Positions 1 to 8,761 of a stretch of DNA of 64,000 nt are shown here, in pieces; the first letter of the stretch is position 1; every line of letters starts with the position of its first letter. The position numbers were made by a program, and so were the translations under genes. Source of the DNA: Nocardia concava NBRC 100430 (GTDB lineage Bacteria > Actinomycetota > Actinomycetes > Mycobacteriales > Mycobacteriaceae). The notes under the pieces were generated by a model. That model made no database searches. It had not been told where the DNA came from and worked only from the letters and a program-made list of their open reading frames with translations. The DNA lies in the NCBI RefSeq assembly GCF_000308815.1, contig NZ_BAFX01000048.1:1-64000 (forward strand), written 5' to 3'.

Positions 1-480
1 GACACCCTCACCGTCGTGTACGGCACCTCGGCGGAGAACCAGACCCTGATCCCGCTCAAGGCCGATGCCAAGGCCGACAGCGTCGCGCCCAAGACGCTGA
101 ACGTCTCCGGCAAGCTGGTGCAGGACCAGACCACCGTCGAAATCACCGGCGGCACACTGACACCCAGCTACACCAAGGGTGAGCGCAACAAGATGGATCT
201 GGCGCTGCACATCAAGCTGGTCGGCGGGTCCGGCATCTCGGAGGGCGGCCTGAACGTCTTCTACGACTACTTCAGCCTGAAGACCCCCGACGGGCAGAGC
301 GTCGTCGCCGACATCCGCGGCCCGATCAACGAACTGCTCAACCGCAACGAAACCATCGACAACGCAGACAATTTCGTGGTGTTCGTGGTTCCCGCCCCGG
401 CCACCGGCTCTTACGTGCTGAGCTACGACGCGTCGAAGGGCGAGAAGACCGCGCCCACCTATTCGTTCACTGTCAGCTGA
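1..480 (+). CDS. C-terminal part of a secreted-type hypothetical protein
   Basis: The reading frame is open from the first base of the window and ends at a TGA at 478-480, so the start lies upstream. The visible 159 residues are rich in beta-forming, Thr/Val/Gly stretches and end in a strand-like YSFTVS, which looks like an extracytoplasmic immunoglobulin-like fold of the DUF4352 type. No catalytic motif or membrane segment is visible in this part. It is convergent with the flavodoxin gene that ends 42 bases further on. The family is not certain. Confidence 0.6.
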   Translation, partial: DTLTVVYGTSAENQTLIPLKADAKADSVAPKTLNVSGKLVQDQTTVEITGGTLTPSYTKGERNKMDLALHIKLVGGSGISEGGLNVFYDYFSLKTPDGQSVVADIRGPINELLNRNETIDNADNFVVFVVPAPATGSYVLSYDASKGEKTAPTYSFTVS

Positions 481-522
481 GAATCACCGCGTCAGCCGAG
501 AACCACTGCGCGCCCGGGTCTT

Positions 523-981
523 TCATGACCCGGCCGTCACCCGGGCGCGCAGTCCGGCGGCGAACTCGCGCGCCGTTTCCAGGTCCGCGGCATCGGGTTT
601 GCCCTTGTTGATTCCGCCGACCAGCAGCAGCGGCGCCCAGGTATCGAACGCCCGCACCGAGAAGCGGTCGACGACCTCGAACCCGCTGCGCCGGACCAGC
701 CGTTCCAGCGGCCACAGCTGCGGCGGAAACCCACTGGTGGCGAAGACGAATGCCTTGCCGCGCCGCTGTTTCGGCAGCGCGCGCACGAATCCTCGCAGCC
801 GCGGATGGAACCGCTGATGGAAGATCCCCGACCCGAATCCCACCAGGTCGTAGGAACCCAGCTCATCGACGTCGACCTGCTCGGGCTCCACCACCGTGGC
901 CTCCAAAACCTCCCCCATGGCCTCGGCGACGCGCCGCGTATTGCCATGTGACACCGAAACACACACGATCAGGGCCTTCAT
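523..981 (-). CDS. Flavodoxin-family protein
   Basis: A 152-residue protein that should bind FMN and act in cytosolic electron transfer or as a small quinone or protoporphyrinogen-type reductase. The N-terminus MKALIVCVSVSHGNTRRVAE is the flavodoxin phosphate-binding loop, here SVSHGNTRR, and a central GFGSGIF segment fits the second FMN loop. The start at 981 is chosen over an upstream in-frame GTG because an AGGAG lies a few bases before this ATG. It is monocistronic and convergent with the gene on its left. The substrate cannot be read from sequence. Confidence 0.85.
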   Translation of the reverse strand: MKALIVCVSVSHGNTRRVAEAMGEVLEATVVEPEQVDVDELGSYDLVGFGSGIFHQRFHPRLRGFVRALPKQRRGKAFVFATSGFPPQLWPLERLVRRSGFEVVDRFSVRAFDTWAPLLLVGGINKGKPDAADLETAREFAAGLRARVTAGS

Positions 982-1279
982 CACAGCTCTCCTTCGCTTC
1001 AGAACGATGCGGACAAGCTCGGAGACACCGCCCGCGGCCCAACCGTGACACCTCCGCATGTGTCGGTGGTCACGCCGGTCGTCGGTAGCGCGGGCGGTGA
1101 CCGCGCCGGTGTACTACGCGGTCGTGGCGGTCTGATCCGGATCTCGAGGTCGGGGTGGGCATCGGCTCCGATGATCGCGGCCGGAAAGACCATCACCGCA
1201 CGGGCGGCAACCTGCGGACTGCGGCGGCGCGCGGGGCCGGCGCGGGAAATCCCGCTGGTCCAGGGGTTTCGGTTGCAGA

Positions 1280-2266
1280 ATGTGCGGCATGCGGACATTT
1301 GCCCGGGTGTTGCACGCTGTCGTAGCAGGTGCGTTGGTCGTGGTGGTCGGCCATGGGGTGACCGCCGCCCCGGCGCAGAGCGCGCCCATCGGGCAATCGC
1401 CCGCGCCCCTTCACCGTTCGCCCGAGCCTATCGGCCAGTTGCCCGGGCCCTTCGGGCAGTTGCTGTGGGGGAATTCGGAGCCGCAGGGGGTGCGGGCTCC
1501 CGGGGCGGCGCTGGCGGACGGGGTTACCGGCACGATGCTGTGGTCTCGGGAGGCGAACACGCCGGTGCCGATCGCCAGCATCGCGAAGGTGATGACGGCA
1601 TTGGTCGTGATCGCCGCCGGTGACCTCGACCGGCCGGTCACCGTACCGGCGGAGAGCATCGCCTATTGCGTTCGCAATGACGGCAGCACCGCGGGCCTGG
1701 CCGCCGGGGAGGTGCTCTCCACGCACGATCTCCTGTACGCGCTGCTGCTGCCGTCGGGCTGCGACGCCGCCTACACCCTCGCCGAAGCTTACGGTCCCGG
1801 TCAGGACGGCTTCCTGGCCAGGATGAACGACACCGCGCGTCAGATGGGGCTGGGGGCAACGTATTTCGCCGACCCCAGCGGCCTGCCGATCCCCGAGGAC
1901 GGTTCCACCTACTCCACCCCGGCGGACCTGGTGACGCTCGGGCTGCGCGCGATGATGCTGCCGGTTTTCCGCGAAGTCGCCGGGTCCCGCAGCTATCACC
2001 TGCCCGCGGGCCCCGCCAACCGCGATCACGTCTGGCAGACCACCAACCTGCTGTTGAAGAACTACCCCGGCGCCATCGGCATCAAGACCGGATCCACCGA
2101 TGCCGCCGGCGCCTGCCTGCTGTTCGAATCCGTCAGGGCGGGAATCCCGTTGATCGGCGTGGTCCTGCACAGCGGGCCCGGCAGCGGCGCTGCCGCCAAG
2201 GATGACGCGGAGCGCATGCTGAATTGGGCCTACGACCCGATCCTCGCGGCACTCCCGATCCGCTGA
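1280..2266 (+). CDS. D-alanyl-D-alanine carboxypeptidase (S11 family, low-molecular-weight PBP)
   Basis: Trims the terminal D-Ala of peptidoglycan stem peptides outside the membrane. The 328-residue protein starts with a hydrophobic signal segment (about residues 8-30) ending in an Ala-rich cleavage region. A Pro/Gln-rich linker follows, then the penicillin-binding fold. The SxxK motif is S100-IAK103 and the KTG motif is at 269-271. The second motif reads S159-G-C161, with Cys where S11 enzymes often have Asn. A second ATG three codons in is an equally possible start. It lies 19 bases before the DUF4126 gene, so co-transcription is likely. Confidence 0.9.
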   Translation: MCGMRTFARVLHAVVAGALVVVVGHGVTAAPAQSAPIGQSPAPLHRSPEPIGQLPGPFGQLLWGNSEPQGVRAPGAALADGVTGTMLWSREANTPVPIASIAKVMTALVVIAAGDLDRPVTVPAESIAYCVRNDGSTAGLAAGEVLSTHDLLYALLLPSGCDAAYTLAEAYGPGQDGFLARMNDTARQMGLGATYFADPSGLPIPEDGSTYSTPADLVTLGLRAMMLPVFREVAGSRSYHLPAGPANRDHVWQTTNLLLKNYPGAIGIKTGSTDAAGACLLFESVRAGIPLIGVVLHSGPGSGAAAKDDAERMLNWAYDPILAALPIR

Positions 2267-2285
2267 CGCCGGGGACACTTGGGGC

Positions 2286-2882
2286 ATGGAGATCACATCG
2301 GCCGTCGGCGCGGTACTCGGCGCCTTCGGCCTCTCGGGGGCGGCGGGGCTCAATGCCTGGTTGCCGTTGCTGGCGGTGGGGATTGCGGACCGGGTCGGCT
2401 GGATCGATCTGGGTAGTTCGTACGGGTGGCTGTCTTCGGTGCCCGCGCTGGCCGTGATCGGGGTGCTGTTCGTCCTCGACCTCATCGGGGACAAGATTCC
2501 GGCCCTGGATTCGGTTCTGCACGGCATCGGCACCCTGGTGGCCCCCGTCTCCGGCGCGATCCTGTTCACCGCCGAGTCCAGCCTGTCCTCGCACCTGCCA
2601 CCCGCGGCCACCGCCGTGCTCGGCGCGATCACCGCGGGCAGCGTCCATGCCGGTCGTACGGTGGCCAGACCATTTGTCACCGGAACCACGGCGGGCGTGG
2701 GGAATCCGGTGGTCTCGACCGCCGAGGACGCTACTTCGCTGGTCCTCACGATTCTGGCGCTGGTCATACCAATTGTGGCCTTCATCGCGATCGTGATCTT
2801 GCTGATCATGCTGGGCTGGTTGGCATTCCGGGCCGCTCGCTGGTTGCGCGCCAGGCGAAGGCCGCAGCCGCAAGCACAGTGA
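2286..2882 (+). CDS. DUF4126 domain membrane protein
   Basis: A 198-residue integral membrane protein. The N-terminus has the glycine-rich FGLSGAAGLNAWLPLLAVG segment typical of DUF4126, and the IGDKIPALDSVLHGIGTL stretch is the conserved cytoplasmic loop of that family. A strong hydrophobic helix sits near the C-terminus before a basic tail. The function of DUF4126 is not established. The gene follows the carboxypeptidase closely, and its last 77 bases overlap the end of the convergent MFS gene on the other strand. Confidence 0.8.
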   Translation: MEITSAVGAVLGAFGLSGAAGLNAWLPLLAVGIADRVGWIDLGSSYGWLSSVPALAVIGVLFVLDLIGDKIPALDSVLHGIGTLVAPVSGAILFTAESSLSSHLPPAATAVLGAITAGSVHAGRTVARPFVTGTTAGVGNPVVSTAEDATSLVLTILALVIPIVAFIAIVILLIMLGWLAFRAARWLRARRRPQPQAQ

Positions 2883-4260
2883 GGCCCGTGGCGAGCGCGG
2901 TGGTGGCCAGGGCATGGGCGGCGGTCGGGGCGGTGGATCCGGTCAGGGTCAGGAAGGCCGTGCCGAAGGTGGCCACGCCGATGACGACGCCCAATTGGAC
3001 GCAGGTGACCAGGATCCCGCTGGCGTCGGCGGCCAGAGCGAGGGGGATCCGGCCGGTGGCACGGGCCATCAGGGGGCTGAAGGCCAGGCCGTAGCCGACA
3101 CCCATCAGCGCGAACACGATCAGTTCGACCGGGCCGACATCGCGGCCGTCGCGCAACAGCAGCCCCAGCCCGACCATGGTCGCGGCCGCGATCACCAGCC
3201 CCGCGGGAATCATCATGCGGTGCAGGCGCGCCGGAATGCGGCTCCAGTACAGGCTCACCAGCCCGAAGGTCAGGCCGTTGGGGAGGAACACCAGACCGGC
3301 GTGCAGGGCGCTGTAGCCGAGCGTGGACTGCAAGTGGATGGTGAGGACGAAGATCCAGCCGCCGAAGGTGCACATGATCAGGAACAGGGTGACGGCGCTG
3401 AGGATCACGCCCGGGGCCCGCAGCACGCGATCGGCGAACAGCGGTTCCCCGCCGAGACGATGCGCCCGCCGTTCCACCAGTGCGAAGCCCGCGAAGCCGA
3501 AGACGGCCGCACCCAGGGCGATTCGGGTCCACAGCGGCCAATCCTGCTCGTGGCCCAGCACCAGCGGCACGACCAGCGCCAGTACCGAGGCGGTGAGCAC
3601 GGCCAGGCCGGGCAGGTCCAGTTTGCGATCCACGCGGGTGGTGACCGCCGGCAGCACGCGCGGCGCGACGGCCATCAGCGCCAGGCCGATGGGCACGTTC
3701 ACGAGAAACACTCCTCGCCAGCCGGTTCCGGCGATATCGGCATTGAGGATCAGGCCGCCCGCGAGCTGCCCGGCGACGAAGCCGCTGGAGATGACGGCCG
3801 CATAGGCCGATAGCGCGCGGGCCCGGGTGGCACCCGCGAACTGACGTTGGATCAGGGTCATCACCTGCGGCACCATGGCCGCCGAACCGGCGCCCTGCAG
3901 GAACCGGAAAGCGATGAGCGAGCCGGAGTTCCAGGCCAGCCCGCAGGCCAGCGAGGCGAGGGTGAACACGGCCAATCCGGTCACGAACAGACCGCGCTGC
4001 CCGAACCGATCACCCAGCCGCGCACCGGTGACCAGCAGCACCGCGTAGGCGATGACGTATCCGGAGACGATGAGCTGCAGCCCGGATCCGCTGGCGTGCA
4101 ACGAGGTTCGGATCGAGGGGATGGCGACATTGACGATGGACGCGTCCAGCACGGCCATGAACTGGCCGATCAGGATGACCGACAGGATGGCGAGCGGCCG
4201 TCGGGTGGATACCGGGGCGGGAGCCGCCACGGGTGGTGATTGGGTCAAGCTCTGTGTCAT
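2806..4260 (-). CDS. MFS transporter, DHA2 (EmrB/QacA-like) drug exporter family
   Basis: A 484-residue proton-coupled exporter with the layout of 14 membrane helices. The first helix carries IGQFMAVLDASIVNVAIPSI, the DHA2 signature containing the membrane-embedded Asp, and the next loop has the MFS motif A region GARLGDRFGQRG. Its start is divergent from the XRE regulator at 4362, which makes that regulator the obvious candidate for control. The C-terminus overlaps the convergent DUF4126 gene by 77 bases. The substrate is unknown. Confidence 0.9.
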   Translation of the reverse strand: MTQSLTQSPPVAAPAPVSTRRPLAILSVILIGQFMAVLDASIVNVAIPSIRTSLHASGSGLQLIVSGYVIAYAVLLVTGARLGDRFGQRGLFVTGLAVFTLASLACGLAWNSGSLIAFRFLQGAGSAAMVPQVMTLIQRQFAGATRARALSAYAAVISSGFVAGQLAGGLILNADIAGTGWRGVFLVNVPIGLALMAVAPRVLPAVTTRVDRKLDLPGLAVLTASVLALVVPLVLGHEQDWPLWTRIALGAAVFGFAGFALVERRAHRLGGEPLFADRVLRAPGVILSAVTLFLIMCTFGGWIFVLTIHLQSTLGYSALHAGLVFLPNGLTFGLVSLYWSRIPARLHRMMIPAGLVIAAATMVGLGLLLRDGRDVGPVELIVFALMGVGYGLAFSPLMARATGRIPLALAADASGILVTCVQLGVVIGVATFGTAFLTLTGSTAPTAAHALATTALATGLTVLAAAAFAWRATSERPGMPTSPA

Positions 4261-4335
4261 GAAATGAGCCTGCGGCCCGCCGGAAGCCCGTAACAGGAGC
4301 CTGCTTATACGGGTACTGGCAGCACCTGGATACCG

Positions 4336-4352
4336 GTGGCGATTACCGCCAC
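4336..4352. promoter_or_regulatory. Candidate operator palindrome between MFS exporter and XRE regulator
   Basis: GTGGCG-ATTAC-CGCCAC has perfect 6-bp arms around a 5-bp centre. It lies 9 bases before the XRE start in the divergent promoter region. It is a plausible binding site for the adjacent regulator, but no second copy was found, so the assignment is inference. Confidence 0.3.
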
Positions 4353-4361
4353 GATGGAGTC

Positions 4362-5294
4362 ATGGTGGCGGGAACCGGAAAAGCCAAGGTGCGTCGGGAG
4401 GAACTGTCGACGTTTCTGAAGTCGAGGCGGGCGCGGATCAGTCCCGAGGACGTCGGCCTGCCCGTGGGCACCCGCCGCCGCACGCCCGGACTGCGGCGCG
4501 AGGAGGTCGCGCAGCTGGCCGGGGTGGGTATCACCTGGTACACGTGGCTCGAGCAGGGGCGCGACATCAATTGCAGCGTCCAGGTATTGGACGCGATCGC
4601 CCGGGCGCTGCGTCTGGACGGCGCGGAACACGCGCACCTGTACCGCCTGGCCGATGTCCCCACCTTGCCCAACCCGGTCCTCGAGGAGCCGGTGCCCGAA
4701 GAGGTACAGATCATTCTCGATCACATGCACCCGCTCCCCGCCGCGCTGCTCGGCGGCAAATACGACCTGATCGCCTACAACGCCGCCTACATGGCGATGT
4801 ACCCCATGTTCCTGACCGGCTCCCGCAACATCCTGCGCAAGGTTTTCCTCGCCGACGGATGCTGCACCCCCTACCCCGATCATTCCGAGCCGGAACACCT
4901 GGCCCGCATGGTCGGCTACCTGCGCGCCGCCTACGCCCGCAACCTCGGTGACCCCGAATGGGTGGCGTTCATCGACGAAATGGTCAGTCTGAGTCCGCGT
5001 TTCGCCGAACTCTGGGCCCGCAACGACGTCGCCGTCCCGGTCGGCCGCACCCGCGTCATCCGCAACCTCGCCATAGGCGACCTGGTCATGTACATGACCA
5101 GCATGTCCCTCCCCTCCATCGCCGGCGCCTGGATGCAGGTCTGGACTCCCGCCGATGCCGACGCCTGGAACAAACTCCACGCCCTCCTCGCCATGACCGA
5201 CGAAGAACGCCGCATCCCCTGGGCCGATCACGTCGAACAAGCTCACGGCCGCCCCCTGCGCGAATGGGTTCCGGTGGCCACCATGTCGAGCTGA
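4362..5294 (+). CDS. XRE-family regulator with MmyB-like ligand-binding domain
   Basis: A 310-residue DNA-binding protein. Residues about 35-90 form the helix-turn-helix (RRTPGLRREEVAQLAGVGIT followed by WYTWLEQG). This arrangement is characteristic of the actinobacterial XRE proteins with the C-terminal MmyB-like PAS-type domain, which fills residues about 110-300. The first ATG has GGAG only two bases upstream. An in-frame GTG at 4389 (VRREELSTFL) would match the usual short N-terminus and may be the real start. It is divergent from the MFS exporter and probably represses it. Confidence 0.85.
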   Translation: MVAGTGKAKVRREELSTFLKSRRARISPEDVGLPVGTRRRTPGLRREEVAQLAGVGITWYTWLEQGRDINCSVQVLDAIARALRLDGAEHAHLYRLADVPTLPNPVLEEPVPEEVQIILDHMHPLPAALLGGKYDLIAYNAAYMAMYPMFLTGSRNILRKVFLADGCCTPYPDHSEPEHLARMVGYLRAAYARNLGDPEWVAFIDEMVSLSPRFAELWARNDVAVPVGRTRVIRNLAIGDLVMYMTSMSLPSIAGAWMQVWTPADADAWNKLHALLAMTDEERRIPWADHVEQAHGRPLREWVPVATMSS

Positions 5295-5317
5295 GCGCCT
5301 GGTCGAAGGTTCTCCTC

Positions 5318-5390
5318 GTCATTCCGGCGTGCTTGTGGCCGGAATCCACCTCGGGCAGCGAGATCCCGGCCACAAGCACGCCGGGATGAC
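5318..5390. repeat. 73-bp inverted-repeat (REP-like) element, copy 1
   Basis: Two 30-base arms pair with only three mismatches. The arms start GTCATTCCGGCGTGCTTGTG on the left, and the right arm is the complement of GTCATCCCGGCGTGCTTGTG. A 13-base centre separates them. A second element of exactly the same length and design lies at 27293-27365. It sits just after the XRE gene stop and could also end transcription. There is no coding capacity, so it looks like a dispersed non-autonomous repeat. Confidence 0.8.
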
Positions 5391-5485
5391 TGGTTGGACC
5401 TCCGTCGCCGCGCTCAGCGACGCCACGCCCACCGCGCGGTGTGGGCGGATGGCGAGCGGAGCAGGGGTCAGGTCGCCTAGTCTGC

Positions 5486-5530
5486 GCTGCATGACCGAGG
5501 GATCGGGGGCTGCATGACCGAGGGATCGGG
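5486..5530 (+). repeat. 23-bp tandem duplication spanning the start of the UMF1-type gene
   Basis: The sequence GCTGCATGACCGAGGGATCG plus following Gs occurs twice with a period of 23 bases (5486-5508 and 5509-5530). Because 23 is not a multiple of three, the first ATG (5491) opens an 8-codon frame whose TGA overlaps the second ATG as ATGA. The second ATG (5514) starts the long frame. Confidence 0.8.
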
Positions 5531-6863
5531 AGATGTCGGCGCGGGGCGGGCGGCCGTCGGGCAGGCCACCGGGCGGGCGTCGGTGTGGGCGTGGGGGTTT
5601 TGGGATTGGGCGGCCGCGTCGTTCAATGCGGTGATTTTGACGTTCGTGTTCTCGGTGTATCTCACCGACAAGGTGGGGGAGCATCTGCCGGGTGGGATTT
5701 CGGCCAGTGCCTGGTTGGGGTGGGCGTTGGGGGCCGCCGGGTTGGTGGTGGCGGTGACCGCGCCGGTGGCGGGGCAGTGGTTCGATGCGACGGCGAAACG
5801 GAAGCTGTCGCTGGGGTTTTTGACGGCGTTCACGGTGCTGGTGATGGCCGCGATGTTCTTCGTGCACAAGGACTATCACTATCTGTGGCTGGGCCTGGTG
5901 CTGCTGGGGGTGGGGTCGGCGGCGTTCGAGCTTTCGCATGTGCCGTATTTCGCGATGTTGCGGCAGGTGTCGACGCCCGCGACAGTGGGGCGGATCTCCG
6001 GATTTGGATGGTCCATGGGGTATTTCGGCGGCATTGTGCTGCTGTTGATCTGCTACTTCGGGTTCATCGTCGGCAAGGGTGACAATCGCGGGCTGCTCGG
6101 GGTGCCGATCGAGGACGGGCTGAATATCCGGCTGGTCGCGGTGCTGGCGGCGGTGTGGTTCGCGGGCTTCGCGGTGCCGCTGTTCCTGTATGTGCCGGAA
6201 GTGCCTCGCACGCAGGCGGATCCGGGTGCGGCCGTGCCTGCCCGGGCATTTCTGAGTTCGTACCGGGTGCTCTGGCGCGATGTGCGTGAGCTGTGGCACG
6301 TGGACCGGCGCACCGTGGGATTCCTGTTAGCCAGCGCCATCTTCCGGGACGGTCTGGCCGGGGTGTTCACCTTCGGTGCGATCCTGGCCGTGCGCGTTTA
6401 CGGCATCGCCGACTCCGACGTTCTGTTGTTCGGCATCGCCGCGAATGTGGTTGCGGCACTGGGCGCTCTGGTCGGCGGCCGGTTCGACGACCGCACCGGA
6501 CCGAAGGCGGTGATCGTCACCGCGCTGACCGGGATGATCATCTGCGGCGCATTTCTCCTGGTGCTCTCAGGCCCGCTCATGTTCTGGATCTTCGGCCTGA
6601 TGCTGACCGTATTCGTCGGTCCCGCACAGGCTTCGGCGCGTTCGTTCCTGGCGCGCGTGGCCCCGCCCGGCCGCGAGGGCCAGATGTTCGGCCTCTACGC
6701 CACCACGGGACGAGCCGTATCCTTCCTCGCTCCAACCCTTTTCGGCTTCTTCGTCTGGGCCTTCGACGCCGAGCGCGCCGGAATCGTCGGCCTGCTACTG
6801 GTTCTGGTCACCGGCCTGATGCTTCTGCTCCCGGTCCGCGGGGATGACCTGCGCGGCCGCTGA
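5514..6863 (+). CDS. UMF1/Atg22-type MFS transporter
   Basis: A 449-residue membrane protein with about 12 hydrophobic helices. The N-terminal VWAWGFWDWAAASFNAVILTF segment is the hallmark of the UMF1 (unknown major facilitator 1) family related to vacuole effluxer Atg22. An internal GGRFDDRTGPKAV loop is the MFS motif between helices 8 and 9. The substrate is unknown. The start lies inside a 23-bp tandem duplication that also creates an overlapping 8-codon leader frame. The first half of the gene favours G-ending codons strongly, unlike its neighbours. The TetR gene downstream is convergent. Confidence 0.85.
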   Translation: MTEGSGDVGAGRAAVGQATGRASVWAWGFWDWAAASFNAVILTFVFSVYLTDKVGEHLPGGISASAWLGWALGAAGLVVAVTAPVAGQWFDATAKRKLSLGFLTAFTVLVMAAMFFVHKDYHYLWLGLVLLGVGSAAFELSHVPYFAMLRQVSTPATVGRISGFGWSMGYFGGIVLLLICYFGFIVGKGDNRGLLGVPIEDGLNIRLVAVLAAVWFAGFAVPLFLYVPEVPRTQADPGAAVPARAFLSSYRVLWRDVRELWHVDRRTVGFLLASAIFRDGLAGVFTFGAILAVRVYGIADSDVLLFGIAANVVAALGALVGGRFDDRTGPKAVIVTALTGMIICGAFLLVLSGPLMFWIFGLMLTVFVGPAQASARSFLARVAPPGREGQMFGLYATTGRAVSFLAPTLFGFFVWAFDAERAGIVGLLLVLVTGLMLLLPVRGDDLRGR

Positions 6864-6880
6864 ATTCGGCCTCGCCGAAC

Positions 6881-7513
6881 TCAGGGCCGCCAAGCTCCCA
6901 TGCCGAGGGCGATCAGCCGCACCTGCAGTACGGCCCGCTCGATGATCCGCGTACCCTCGCGCGGCTCGGACATCAGATAGTCGGCGATCCGGTCGGCCAC
7001 CGTCGAGACGATGAGGTCCGCCGCCAGCTCCAGATCATCGGGCGACCACGCGTCCAGCGTCCGCACCCGCGACAGATCCACCACCAATTCCCGCTCGATC
7101 AACTGCATTTCGACGAAAATCGCGCCCCGCAGCGGCGCCGAGCCGCCGTGCCGTTCCCGGATCAGGAATCCCCACAGATCCCGTTTGCCGTCCACCTGCT
7201 CGAACACGAACCGCACAGTCTGGGCCAGCGTCGCGTTCGGTGTGCGCCGCATTTCCCGTAGCGCCAAGCGCAATTGACGCACGCCCTCCTCGACCAGGGT
7301 GGTGCCGAGCTCGTCGAGGGAGGCGAAATGCCGGTAGAACGCGGTGGGGACGATGCCGGCCGAACGCGCGATCTCCCGCAGTGACAGGGCCGCGAAGCCG
7401 CGGTCTGCGGCCAGGGCGAGGGTGCCGTCGAGCAGGGCCGCGCGGGTGCGTTCCTTGCGCTCGACTCGGGTAGCTGCCTGCTCGCTCATTTCGATGAGCA
7501 TACATGCGTTCAC
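6881..7513 (-). CDS. TetR-family regulator, DesT-like
   Basis: A 210-residue repressor. The N-terminal helix-turn-helix covers about residues 18-65, with FAALSLREIARSAGIVPTAF and YRHF as the recognition region, and an all-helical ligand domain follows. Context gives the role: it is divergent from a ferredoxin-reductase-type oxidoreductase and a fatty-acid desaturase, the same arrangement as DesT with desCB in Pseudomonas aeruginosa, where the regulator senses the acyl-CoA saturation state. MSEQAATRVE at 7489 is an alternative start. That it regulates the neighbouring pair is inference from layout. Confidence 0.85.
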   Translation of the reverse strand: MNACMLIEMSEQAATRVERKERTRAALLDGTLALAADRGFAALSLREIARSAGIVPTAFYRHFASLDELGTTLVEEGVRQLRLALREMRRTPNATLAQTVRFVFEQVDGKRDLWGFLIRERHGGSAPLRGAIFVEMQLIERELVVDLSRVRTLDAWSPDDLELAADLIVSTVADRIADYLMSEPREGTRIIERAVLQVRLIALGMGAWRP

Positions 7514-7595
7514 ATTCGTTCCATTCGAAAGATGTCGCGTGGGTCACACGAACCGCCGGTTGAACTGGAGGGGTCTTACCCGGCAGACTAGTTCA

Positions 7596-7611
7596 GTGTA
7601 CAGATGTGCAC
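7596..7611. promoter_or_regulatory. Candidate operator for the DesT-like regulator
   Basis: GTGTACA-GA-TGTGCAC is a 16-bp palindrome with one mismatch. It lies 20 bases before the preferred oxidoreductase start, between the divergent genes. A shorter AACC-GCC-GGTT dyad lies at 7551-7561. Either could be the TetR site. Confidence 0.35.
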
Positions 7612-7630
7612 CGAAATCCAGGAGGCTCGC

Positions 7631-8695
7631 ATGGTCGGATTGATCGACCTGGTGCAAAGGACCATGACCACCCCGCATCCGCTGGACCGCTACCTGGAGC
7701 TGGTCCGCCCGACGCTGGCGCTGCGCGCCATGCGCGCGGAGATCACCCACGTCCGGCGGAGCGCGGTCGGCTCGGTCACCCTCACCCTCAAGCCCTCCCG
7801 GCAGTGGACCGGCCACGTCGCCGGGCAGTACGTGCAGATCGGTGTGGTGATCGACGGCGTCCGCCACAACCGCTGCTATTCGCCGGTCAATGCCGAAGGC
7901 CGCCGGGACCGGCACATCGAGCTCACCATCAAGGCCCACCCCGAGGGGCTGGTCTCGAACTACCTGCACGACAACGCGATTCCCGGCATGGTCGTGGACC
8001 TCGAGCCGGCCGGGGGCGTGTTCCACCTGCCCGAGCCGCGGCCCGAGCAGATCGTGCTGATCAGCGGCGGCAGCGGGATCACCCCGGTGCTGTCCATGCT
8101 GCGCACCCTGGCCAACGAGGGCTACCAGGGCCGCATCCTGTTCTTGCATTACAACCGTTCTCCGGAATGGGTCCCGCATCGCGAGGAACTCGAGGCGATC
8201 GCCATGCAGCACAACAATGTGCGCATCGAGTTCCGCTACCCGGAGACCCAGCGCGACGCGCATTTCAGCTACGACGAACTGGAGGCACTGGCGCCCTGGT
8301 TCGCCACGGCCCGCACCTACCTGTGCGGCCCGCCCGGACTGATGGCCGCGGTCCGGACCGTCTACGAGGCCGAGCAGCTGGCCGACCGGCTGCACAGCGA
8401 GGAGTTCACCCTCGCGACCACCGTCCTCGATCCCGCCGAGGCCGAGGGCAAGACCACCTTCTCCGACAGCGGCGTGGTCTCGGAGAACACCGGTGAATCC
8501 CTGCTCGAGCAGGCCGAATCCGCGGGCCTGAGCCCGGATTACGGCTGCCGCATGGGCATCTGCTTCACCTGCACGGCCGTCAAGCGCAGCGGCTGCACCC
8601 GCAATCTGCGCACCGGGGAGCTCGACAGCGACCCGGATCAGCCCATCCAGCTCTGCATCAGCGCCCCCGTCGGGGACGTCGACATCGCGATCTGA
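7631..8695 (+). CDS. Ferredoxin-type NAD(P)H oxidoreductase, electron donor to the desaturase
   Basis: A 354-residue reductase expected to pass electrons from NAD(P)H through FAD and a [2Fe-2S] cluster to the membrane desaturase encoded next to it. Its order is an FAD-binding domain, a nucleotide-binding domain (LISGGSGITPVLSML) and a C-terminal plant-type ferredoxin domain with Cys residues in GCRMGICFTC and a distal LC. It resembles the reductase encoded beside DesA3 in mycobacteria. The start at 7631 is preferred because AGGAGG lies five bases upstream. An ATG at 7604 is in frame but has no such site. It is followed by the desaturase after 66 bases. Confidence 0.92.
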   Translation: MVGLIDLVQRTMTTPHPLDRYLELVRPTLALRAMRAEITHVRRSAVGSVTLTLKPSRQWTGHVAGQYVQIGVVIDGVRHNRCYSPVNAEGRRDRHIELTIKAHPEGLVSNYLHDNAIPGMVVDLEPAGGVFHLPEPRPEQIVLISGGSGITPVLSMLRTLANEGYQGRILFLHYNRSPEWVPHREELEAIAMQHNNVRIEFRYPETQRDAHFSYDELEALAPWFATARTYLCGPPGLMAAVRTVYEAEQLADRLHSEEFTLATTVLDPAEAEGKTTFSDSGVVSENTGESLLEQAESAGLSPDYGCRMGICFTCTAVKRSGCTRNLRTGELDSDPDQPIQLCISAPVGDVDIAI

Positions 8696-8761
8696 CCGCC
8701 GACACAGCTGTCCGACGGTCGACACAGCTAACTGCACTAACTCTGATCACAGGAGCCAATC

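Noticed and set aside
1193..3541. Very long open frame on the minus strand opposite the carboxypeptidase and DUF4126 genes
   Set aside because: Its translation is Arg/Pro/Gly-rich with no domain, and it runs antisense to two genes with clear motifs and ribosome sites. It is a high-GC shadow frame.
5318..5390. Insertion sequence or small ORFs inside the inverted repeat
   Set aside because: The 73-bp element is far too short for a transposase, and the small frames within it simply mirror the repeat.
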